This document shows positions 11,095 to 20,517 of a stretch of DNA of 64,000 nucleotides, one piece after another. The notes below the pieces were generated by a model. That model was given only the letters and a program-made list of their open reading frames with translations. It was not told the DNA's origin and made no database searches. Numbering within the stretch: the stretch's first letter is position 1; each line of letters begins with the position of its first letter. The stretch is from positions 620,001 to 684,000 of the forward strand of contig NW_022985373.1 in NCBI RefSeq assembly GCF_010093625.1. Direction: 5' to 3'. The stretch is from Macroventuria anomochaeta (Eukaryota; Ascomycota; Dothideomycetes; Pleosporales; Didymellaceae). The translations under genes and the position numbers were made by a program.

Positions 11095-11570
11095 GTGCAT
11101 CCCTGGGTGGTGAGACAGACTGTGTCGCGAGATATGTCTGCAGTTTGAACCTCCGAAACGTCTTCCTCGCAGGCTTGTTGAACTGTAGCTGACATATAGC
11201 GATTCTCCGCTATTGTTCCTCAGCCAAGTAGTCTCCGACAAGAACTACTGTGCTGTTGGCCGTGCTGTCGATCGATTTGTCAACGTCGTCAATCAATTCT
11301 TCAACGACACTCCCTGTTCATTTGCGATTTTGAGGGGCCCTCAAGCGCTCGGAGGGTTGTGTTGAGAGTGCAATCAAAGGAGAATTGGGTTTTGAGGTTT
11401 CGAAGGAACTCCGACCTAGGAGCGAGCATGCTGGGAGCCCCGGAGTGCGGAGGAGGTCCATGGAAGCGGACCCGAGTTGTCGGGATGCGCCAGTGCATCT
11501 TGGCTTCTATCAGCCTGCATTAGCGCGTTTGTATGCTGCTGTATCTTACTGTAATGAATTCAACGCTATG
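11095..11570 (-). repeat. Dispersed element, copy B
   Basis: The reverse complement aligns over its full length with copy D (15250-15650): GCATAGCGTTGAATTC, CTGGCGCATCCCGACAACTC, TTGATTGACGACGTTGACAA, GTAGTTCTTGTCGGAGACTA, then the ~90-bp block ending CCCAGGGATGCACC. It is the best preserved copy in coding terms: the terminal block reads MSATVQQACEEDVSEVQTAD then ISRDTVCLTTQG. It abuts the broken GH43 gene. Confidence 0.75.
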
Positions 11571-11689
11571 CCTGCACTGTACAGCTCCATAGATAGATGT
11601 GGCGCATACTGACAGCTTTCTAGAAGCATCTACGACCGCGTGCGCAGTCGTTGCATGTTGTCTGTACTTAAGCTCCGTACCTAGGGTTT

Positions 11690-12170
11690 AAGGTGCATCT
11701 CCAGTCAAAGAGACACCATGTTGAGAGCCGGATTAGCAGTTTGGACCTCCGGTGTCTATCTCTCGCAAGTTTGTGAAGCCGCCGTTGAATCTTACTGTTC
11801 TATGATTATTTCTCCTCTAGCACATCGGCCTCCGCCAAGGGCTGCCGCGTTGTTAGTTGTATCATTGATCATTTCGTCAACACCGTCAATCGACCCTCTA
11901 GCAAGACCCCATATCCGTCCGGGACTTTGGCGGTGTTTCTAGATACCGGAGGAGCAATGAGGAAGCGCGACTCTGGGAAATTATTTCTCAAGACGTTGAA
12001 GATCACTTCGATACATGAACGTGCATGCCGGGAGGTCCGTTTGGCGGAGACGTGAACCTCAGAAGCGGTCCAAGAGAGCGGGGAGTGCTAACGCGTCTTG
12101 GTATGCATTAGCTCGCAATAGCGTGCTCATACATAAATATCCTTACTACGCTCAACTCAACGCTGTACCT
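11690..12170 (-). repeat. Dispersed element, copy C
   Basis: The reverse complement follows the same order of landmarks as copies A, B and D: AGCTAATGCATACCAAGACG, CCCGGCATGCACG, a GTTGACGAAATGATCAATGA stretch, and the terminal block with GGAGGTCCAAACTGC and GGAGATGCACCTTA. It is in the same orientation as copy B about 120 bp away. Stops interrupt the residual peptide frame. Confidence 0.7.
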
Positions 12171-12373
12171 ATTATGCGTTGGTGGCGGGTCTCGACGTGT
12201 ACAGTCACGTGCCTTCGCCCTGTTCCTGGCAGCCTGGTGCGAATCGTACATAGCTGCTCAGCCTAGCTGCAGCTGCACCGTTGTCAGCCTCGTCGCTTTG
12301 CCATCATGTCGGTTTCCCCTCTCCTCGCCGCCAGCTCATATATGCCTACAATCAGGTTTTGGTTTCTTGCCAT

Positions 12374-15049
12374 ATGGATCCCCTCAGCGTCACAGCCAGC
12401 ATCATCGCGGTCCTCCAGCTCTCCGGCAAGTTCCTTGCGTATCTGAACGACGTCAAAGATGCCTCAAAGGACCGCGCGCAGTGCGCGATCGAGGCATCGA
12501 CCCTCTACAGCCTCCTTGTCAATCTGAGATGTCGACTGGAAGAGGGGAGCGCCAGTCAGCCATGGTTTACCGCTGTCCGAGCCCTCGCAGTTGAGAATGG
12601 GCCGCTCGACCAGTTCAAGCAGGCGCTGGAGTTGCTGCAGGCTAAGATGACCGATGGAGGTCGACTGAAGAAGGCTGGCAAGGCGCTGGTATGGAAATTC
12701 AAAAAGGAAGAGATTGCGAGCATCCTGGCTCGAATGGAGCGACTGAAGACGCTGGTAGAGATCGCGATACATATGGACCATTTGTGAGCCTCCGTCCTGG
12801 CATTGTGGAGCAGCAGAGCTTAAGCATACAAGAAAACTTTCGCAAGCTATCAAAGACGACACCAACTTTCTTCGGACGCACGCACCCGTCATTCAGTCTG
12901 GGGTAGACACGATTCGACAAGATCAAGACTCGGCAAGGCATCGCAGGCTTCTAGAATGGATATCAGCTTCAGACTACCCCGCTCAACAATCGGACATCAT
13001 AAGGCATAGACAGGAAGGAACGGGTCAGTGGTTCCTGGACGCACCTGAAGTAGCACGATGGCTCAATGAGGCCAATACCATTCTCTTTTGCTCAGGGATC
13101 CCAGGGGCCGGCAAAACCATGATAGCAGCTATTGCGATCGATCATTTGCTGAACACAGCGCGGAACAGCTCACACGGGATTGTCTACGTTTACTGCAACT
13201 ACAAAGCTCAGGAGGAGCAAGATGTCTCGAGCCTGCTGGCAGCTATTCTTAAGCAGCTGGTTCAGGGTCGTCTGTCAGCGATGGAGCCCATAGAGCGGTT
13301 GCATCAGAAGCATGCCGACCGGGGAACCAAGCCGTCACTCGACGAGATTTACAGCGCGCTTCGAGACGTGCTTACACACTATCCTCTTGTTCATATAGTG
13401 ATCGATGCACTGGACGAATGTCAGAACGCTACTCGCCGCCAACTTCTGGCAAAACTCCGAGATTTTCAAGCAGGAAGCGATGTTCGTTTCATGGTCACAG
13501 CCCGTTATATACCAGACATTGAGGATGCCTTTAGAGGAGCGCTGAGGCTCGAGGTGCAGGCTAGCAGAGAGGACGTCAAGCGTTTCGTGGCCGGTCAGAT
13601 ATTCCGACTACCCACATGCATACAACGCAGCGCAGCGCTGCAGGAGATGGTGCAGGAAAGAATAGTGGATGCGGTGGATGGCATGTAAGTCCCTCGTCAA
13701 AGTCAGGTAGTGATGCGCACTTACACGTTCCTAGGTTTATTCTGGCACGCCTGCACATAGACTCGCTGCTAGACAAACGAACGGCAAAGGATGTGAAGAT
13801 AAATCTCTCAAAACTCCCGAAGGGCGCAGCCGCACTCGACGTCGCGTATAGAGATGCTCTTGAACGAATTGAAGGTCAGCTGGAGGGTGATCGCGCGCTA
13901 GCTAAAAAGGTTCTATCATGGATCACATTGGCAAAACGACCGCTTACCACTGCGGAGATATGCTGCGCCCTGGCAGTGGAGCCCGATGAGACGACGATCG
14001 ACCCGGACAACGTGCCTAATAGCGAAGACTTAGTATCTGTGTGCGCCGGTCTTGTCATTGTCGACACGGAAAGTGCTATCATCCGTCTTGTACACTACAC
14101 TACACAAGAATACTTCGAGCGGATTGGAGATGCATGGATGCCGGACAGCCAGTTCCACATTGCTAGTACATGCCTTACGTACTTGTGCTTTAGTGATTTT
14201 CAAAGCGGCAGCTGCTCCAGTGACAAGGACTTTGAAGCGAGGCTACAGGAACACCAGTTCCTCGACTACGCGGCTAAGAATTGGGGAGTGCATGCAAGAG
14301 CAACCGAGGCCGAGATTGCTGATCTCGCGTGTGAATTTCTCCACAGCGGTTCGTTTTCATGTGCTGCGCAAATTCTGAGAGTTTCCCGCTACAGGTACGA
14401 AGGGTACAGCAGACATTATCCTACAACCACACCTTTGCACGAGTTAGCACGTCTTGGACTCGCTGGCATAGCGGAAAGAATTCTATCTACCGCAACAGAG
14501 CCTGTTACACAGGCACTGAATGCGGAAGACAGCTGGAACGACACTCCCTTGACTATTGCAGCGAGACACGGACATTGTGAGCTGGCCAATATGCTGCTCG
14601 ACAATGGCGCCGAGGTCAGCGCGCATGGCGGACACTACGGCAACGCACTGCAGGCAGCTTCAGCTGGAGGCCACGAGCAGGTATTTAAGATGCTGCTCGA
14701 CAAAGACGCCGACGTCAACGCGCAGGGCGGACACTACGGCAACGCACTGCAGGCAGCTTCAGCTGGAGGCCACGAGCAGATAGTCAAGACGCTGCTCGAC
14801 AAAGATGCCGACGTCAACACGCAGGGCGGACACTACGGCAACGCACTGCAGGCAGCTTCAGCTAGAGGCCACGAGCAGGTAGTCAAGACGCTGCTCGACA
14901 AAGGCGCCGACGTCAACGCGCAGGGCGGAGGGTACGGCAACGCACTGCAGGCAGCTTCAGCTGGATGCCACGAGCAGGTAGTCAAGATGCTGCGTGCAGC
15001 TGGCGCTGACGAACGTCAGCAAGAGAACTTTGTGTCAAGGCCCGAATAG
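12374..15049 (+). CDS. NACHT-ankyrin NLR (STAND) protein
   Basis: Three exons (12374-12783, 12833-13684, 13735-15049) are separated by 49- and 50-nt introns. Both junctions restore known motifs (DHL|KLSQAIKDDTN and VDGM|FILARLH). The 858-aa protein begins with the helical N-terminal domain typical of fungal STAND proteins (MDPLSVTASIIAVLQLSGK). It continues with a NACHT module: P-loop GIPGAGKT near residue 225 and Walker B VHIVIDALDEC near residue 322. The winged-helix part follows (WITLAKRPLTTAEICCALAV, RLVHYTTQEYF), and from about residue 650 ankyrin repeats; the last four are near identical. Such proteins act in fungal nonself recognition and programmed death, with the repeats as sensor. 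The function is inferred from family. A HET gene lies 11 kb away. Confidence 0.9.
14606..15001 (+). repeat. Four near-identical 99-bp ankyrin repeats
   Basis: In-frame units start at 14606, 14705, 14804 and 14903, each 99 bp (33 codons), and differ at only a few bases. Each encodes a GNALQAASAGGHEQVVKMLL-like ankyrin unit followed by an ADVNAQGG loop. Differences concentrate at the start of the unit and in the GHEQ(V/I)(V/F)K segment. Such low divergence indicates recent duplication or concerted evolution. The number of copies may vary between strains and could be collapsed or expanded in assembly. Confidence 0.93.
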
Positions 15050-15249
15050 CTGTTTCTCTGTTCTGATTTACATCTTCATATGACTGCGATACTGAAGCCG
15101 GCGTTGAGCATTTCGGATCAGCGCAAGTACAGTGGGATGCAGACTGGGGCAGAACCACTCTGCGCGTGGCCGTAAAAGGTTCTAGTAAACGATCAGCATG
15201 CGCCACATCCATTCTAGGGGTCACACAGAGTAGGCATAGCGTCGAAATA

Positions 15250-15650
15250 TCAATACAGTACGATACAACGGCAGCTTGATGCATGCCGAGACATACTGGC
15301 GCATACCAGCAGCTCGGGCTCGTCTGCAGGGATCTCCTGCTCTCACAGCATGTAAAGCCTTGAAAGATAATCCTCTTTGATCGCGCTTCCTCCACAGCGT
15401 TCCAATATATAAAAAATCCCCAAGTCGCGAGTAGACAGGGGATATCGCTGAAGGATCGTTTGACGGGTGTTGACGAGAGAACCAACAGTACAGCCAACAC
15501 CACAATAACCCTTGTCGGAAACTAGTCGACAGAAGGAACGATAGCCGGAGAGTCGTTATATGTCAGCTGCAGCCTGACAGGTCTGTAAAAGAGACACTCC
15601 GGAGGCCCGGACTACCAATGTAGTGTGTCTCGTCACCTTGGGACGTACCT
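15250..15650 (+). repeat. Dispersed element, copy D
   Basis: Aligned with copies A-C by eye: ATGCATGCCGAGACATACTG, GGGTGTTGACGAGAGAACCA, CCAACACCACAATAACCCTT, ATGTCAGCTGCAGCC, then GACACTCCGGAGGCCCGGAC and GTGTGTCTCGTCACC. Stops interrupt the peptide frame seen in copy B. It follows the NLR by about 200 bp. The rest of 15050-16174 shows no gene. Confidence 0.72.
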
Positions 15651-16109
15651 CAAGCAACAAGTATAGGATGTGGGGTTGCGGTTCCAAAGTCAGTGGTCCG
15701 TCGGCGTAGTGTTCTCGGGCCATCGGGTATAGTGCTGATGCACAATCGATGCAAGGCCGTATTGATTGTGTAGGGCGCAAGCCTCGCGTAGGTCGTTCTG
15801 ACAGCATGTCTCGAAGCATAACGAGGCGTAATGATATTTTTTTACCACAGAATTGACCTCGTTCAAGACGCTCCTTCCATTTTCGGATCTCACTCGCCCC
15901 CAGTGCTCACCGCCAAGGCTCACCTGAACGCCTGTGCCACAGTAGATTTATCGATAAATAGCTGCTAATCTCATGAATTGCTATATTTTTCTGTGTTCAC
16001 CTTCAAGCTTCTCTATCCTGTGTCAACACGCAGCTTCCTTACACGGTCACATTTCATCAACGTTCCTAGGGTCTTGTGACCTCACATCAACAAGATAGAA
16101 CACTCGTAC

Positions 16110-16393
16110 TTCATATAAGAACGCCCTACAAAGAAAACCCCCCGGTCAAGACGTTCGACTCGAACACACCCAAGATGAAGCTCTCCACCACTTTCATACT
16201 CTTCGTCGCTTCTCTCGCCATAGCTGTACCTGCCGAAGTCAAACGCGAAGCATCCCCCCAACCGATCCCAATTGGCACTGATTATGCCCTCCTACAGGCC
16301 CGCTGTAGCCACCTGGAGTGCAAGTGTACCGGCTTTGATCCCAGCAGCTGCTCCGGCCCGGGTTGCGGAAAACAGTGCAACACTGGAAACTAG
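16110..16393 (+). CDS. Small secreted cysteine-rich protein (72 aa)
   Basis: The coding part is 16175-16393. MKLSTTFILFVASLAIAVPA is a clear signal peptide; it is followed by EVKREA, a Kex2-type KR site with a dipeptidyl EA remnant, a short linker and a 30-residue C-terminal core with six cysteines (RCSHLECKC, SSCSGPGCGKQC). The size, processing site and even Cys number fit secreted effector-like or antimicrobial-like peptides of fungi. No family was recognised, and the activity is unknown. A CATATAAG box stands about 60 bp upstream of the ATG. It lies alone at the edge of a gene-poor stretch. Confidence 0.75.
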
Positions 16394-19300
16394 AAGTTTA
16401 AAATCGAAGTTTGAGCGCCTTCCGTAGTATCGTGTTTCTTGTTGTGTCTATGAGCAGGATGTGAGTTCGACGTTGCGTCATGCAAGGTGGACCGAGGAAG
16501 GTGTGATGCACGTAGAACTTCAGGTCACTCATGTCAGGGAGGTTGCCATGTACTTATCGTTACAGTGCTTCCAATTTCATCATTAACCAATCTCTGTACT
16601 TCTAACGCCGAAGAAGACTGCGATCTTAACATGTCTTTGTCGCTTGACATTCGACACGTCAAATGGTATACTCATGTTTCCAGTCCACGTGCTCAACAAA
16701 ACGAAAGTAATACCGGTATATGGCTCCTCTCTGCGTCCTCAAAGGTATATATTGACCCGAACGATCCTGGTCTCTACTCTATCCTCGGCTCTTCGCAACT
16801 ATGCCAATCTCAGAACAGGATCAGGAACGTGCAATGTCTTTGCCCGCTGGCTTATTCAAAATTTATGAGCATTACACCCATGTGTGAATGCTTGCGAGTC
16901 ACGAAATTGCATCAATGTTTTGGGATTGGCGCGTTGTCGCGATTCTCAGAATGCGCACAAACTCCTACCATGCTTTCAAGTCTACCATTAACAAGTCGTG
17001 CCTCTCGAAACTTGAAGAATCTGCAAGTTTGCAGGGCATATCTTTACCGCACGCTCCTTTAAACGTGCTCGAAAATCAACTGGCATGTCTGAGCCTTCAA
17101 GCACGCACCAAAACCCGAAATCTCGAACCGGGCATAATCTCGATCTTGGCTCAATTAATCTTCCAAAACCTGAATCGGTCGAGGATATAAACAAGCATTA
17201 CATGGAGGGGGAAAGGTGTGACGGTTTATGGAGTATAGAGGTCATGTGTGCCACGTGTGTTGGCGCAGTGCTCTTGCCCTTTCCAACAAGCCCTTTCTAC
17301 CTCTGTCTGAACGACAGATACGTCATGAAAACAGACCCTGGTGGCTCGTTGAGAAAGACAGAACACTGAAGAAGAACAACATAATATATACTGATTCTAC
17401 TGCTTCGCGCGGTTTCCCCCTGACCGACCGCCCTGCGCGGTTACACCTTCATTTATCGCAACTACTGCAACAAAAGGCTAAGCTAGCTTTGTATTCATCA
17501 CCGCAAAGAATGACTACTAAACCTTGGAAGTCAATTGTTTTGTTAGATCACTACGTTTCCCTTCCTCTCTAACAGCACCTGGGTACATGAATTCTCCATC
17601 ACAGTCTCAACACTTCTTTCTTCTAATATCATGGGTCTTTAATTTCAAACCCTCCTTAGAGTCGAACTCATGTCTTTGCTCTGCATGTCCCTCCAAATTC
17701 CCCTGCTACCGAGGTCGACGTTTGGAGGTTGGAGGACGTCGAAATCCAAGCCCACCACAACTATGGCTTTCATGCATCTCTTGAAGTGTACAATATCTTC
17801 TCTTGGACTTCAATTTTTGAAACTCTTCATTGTGAATTCTCTGCATGCACCTTTGAAAGATACCTTGCCTATAGCCAGGTCTAGTCTTTTTGGACTCTCC
17901 GAAAACCCGCTTATCTTGCTATGTCTGGATATGAATGCCTCCGAAATTCATACATCTCCTACTCGTGACTTCTTCTTGCACAGCTTGTTGTTGTGCATTC
18001 AATTCTGTTCTCTCGAACCGTAAAACGCTGCGTAGGTATGCTAAATTGGATGTAAAAAGCATCGCGAAGCGCTACATGTGCTTGCGTGGAGATCTTATGC
18101 TGAAGCATATATGAAATCACACAAAGCCTTATCCATTTTTTATCGCCAGCGTGCTCTACAACATCAAATTTCCATAAGCCATAGCTCTAACTAAGGTCCA
18201 AGAAATGTACTATATCCCAGGACATGAATATCAAGGACAGTACGTTTATATTCGTAAATGAAGTAAAATTGTGGTCGGCTGTTTGATTGCTCTCCACTAG
18301 CCTCTCGAATAAAGTCACTGAAACGCAAAACGAGTATCGCCATGACCTCTCATTGCAGCTTGTAAGAGCTATAAAATGCCTCAGCGGTACTTCTAACTCT
18401 TCCAACACAAACATCTCTTCTCAATCCGAAAATCACAAACTGCCATTGGCATGTCCCTGTCCTACTCCGCTCCAAAAGCGCAGCCATGAAGCCCTTTGTG
18501 CAGACCTTGGCGCGACCTGAAAATGTCCACAGACTGCTCTTTGTTTCCCTTTGCGAGACGTACTCGCAACATGTTGGCCATCTATTGCGTGTCTGAAAAG
18601 CAGCATCAAACCTGGAAGTGTCGATCTGAGCAGATTCTGTAGGCCGAGAATACCCATCACTTCATATATGTACGACTGAAGATACGGAGATAGCGATCGA
18701 CGTGTTCTAACGGAGATTGCATTGTTGCACAGCTCTTGGCCTGTAGAAAGCCCATTTGCTCCTTTCATTCAAAATTCGACTGAGCTGTCTGCCCTTCCCC
18801 CACCATCTGTTGCGTCCAACTATCCAAAACGAAGCTGCAATGGCGCATGTCCCTGCGCCTCTCGTGTTGACAAAACTATGACCCACTTCTACCATGGTTG
18901 GAGGCCCGGAGCAACTCAAACACCGTCTCTCAACCTGACCATATTCTCCCCAGGCCTGACTGACGGAACTATCCATTATAGAAAAATATGTCCTCTTACA
19001 CCGCCACTTATCCCGTCCTCTTCAACTACCTTCTGAATTCTGCAAGTCCAAACCTTCGTCGGGGCTGAGTTATGACTTTCTCTGCTCCTTCTTCAAAACA
19101 TAATTGCCAAGTGTCATATCCGAGACTCGAGCTGGACCAAGAGTTCAACGCCATCGCCATGACCTCTTTCCCCAATGCATAACATGTCGTATACGTTACT
19201 TCTCTACGCTTTCGTCTCACGCATTCCTCGCCTTTGCTTTACTACCCAAAGATGGTTTACCATGGCTCCATGTCCGAGCAAGTCCGTGTCCAACTCTTGA

Positions 19301-20517
19301 AATCCCTCGAAAATCCACACGCCACCATGCCGTTACTTCTTTGCTCCTGCAAGAAAACTGCATGGATCCTAAAAAGGCGTTCAAGCGCCAGTAAGTGCCT
19401 ATATTAGCAAAGTGTGAGATTTGAAAAGGTGGAACAATATGGAAATGAAGAGAGTTGGTTGTGTGTGACTTCAACATCCACGCGGTGACGCTTTCCCCTC
19501 CGGGTACAGTCACAAATCTGTCCCCCCCCCATCTCAGTCGAAGAATTGTATAACCCCCCACCGTCCATTATCTTCCATCCTCAATCATCTGCTCCACATT
19601 CAGTTACGAAAAAGATCAGAAAGAGCTCACATACCGACTGATGTCTCTACCCTATTCGCTTCCCTCAAAAGCACCACAACACTGAGTTAATCGAGATGTT
19701 GCAACACTCGGAAATAGATCACTATTGCGAATATATGTGGGGCTCTGGCCGAAATCTGAAACCAGGAAAGAAGGCACAAGTGTCCGGAGGAAGAAGATAG
19801 CAACAAGATATATATCTGTGTGAGACGAGACCGCTTCATTCAGACCTTGTACAGCGATTCATAGATGTGAGCACGATACGAAGCTCTCAAGCACAACATT
19901 GTAAAGCCACAACGAAATGGTCATCGCCCGAGGTCTCTATGCCGAGCCCGTGCATTACATCATGATGCTTCCTGCACCACTAGTACCACACCCTCTGAAC
20001 CAATCGCTGTATTCTGCAATGCCAAAGCCTCGCTACCACACACGCATGTCTTGCTCTGCCCCTCCCCGGATTCTTATCTTCTTCCCCTCAACCATCTCCC
20101 ACACTTTGCGATCAACGGTTGAAAACCCAAAGCGCACATGTCTTTGCCCGTTCGCCTCCTTAAGATTACGTGCGCGACCTTATATGGCCAGAATCCTGGA
20201 CAGCTTTGCAAAACTGCGGTTGTACTTGAGCGTGGCTCTTCTTTTTGCGACCATACAAGCAATATATTACTTGGAGCGATGGCAAAAGAGGAATCAACCT
20301 GGGCTATGTGTCGGTTTGAGCCGATTAGGAAAACTGAAAAGGTTCGCGTTTCATGAATGTGAGGACGTTCAGAATGTTTCGGAGATCACGCTGATGGACT
20401 CGAAACAAATTGCCCTCATCGTATATCTCTTTGCTTGAGGTTCTGCCACTGCCCTCAGGACTCATCTCGGATTTGGTTCGCTCCATAACGCCATTTGCTT
20501 GTGAGCATGCAATACTT
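16394..20517. other. Gene-poor stretch with a recurring 10-mer
   Basis: About 4.1 kb without a recognisable gene. Open frames up to 191 codons occur but show no domain, no continuous codon bias and no plausible starts. ATGTCTTTGC recurs at 16834, 17670 and 20138, ATGTCTTTGT at 16631, and ATGTCCCTG at 18451 and 18847. TATA-like boxes stand at 16746 and 18370, each about 81-88 bp before one of these words. No transposon or RNA gene was recognised. Confidence 0.6.

Noticed and set aside
3307..20517. RIP-mutated transposon islands
   Set aside because: The gene-poor stretches are only moderately AT-rich and lack the dense TpA/stop pattern of strong RIP; index values were not computed.
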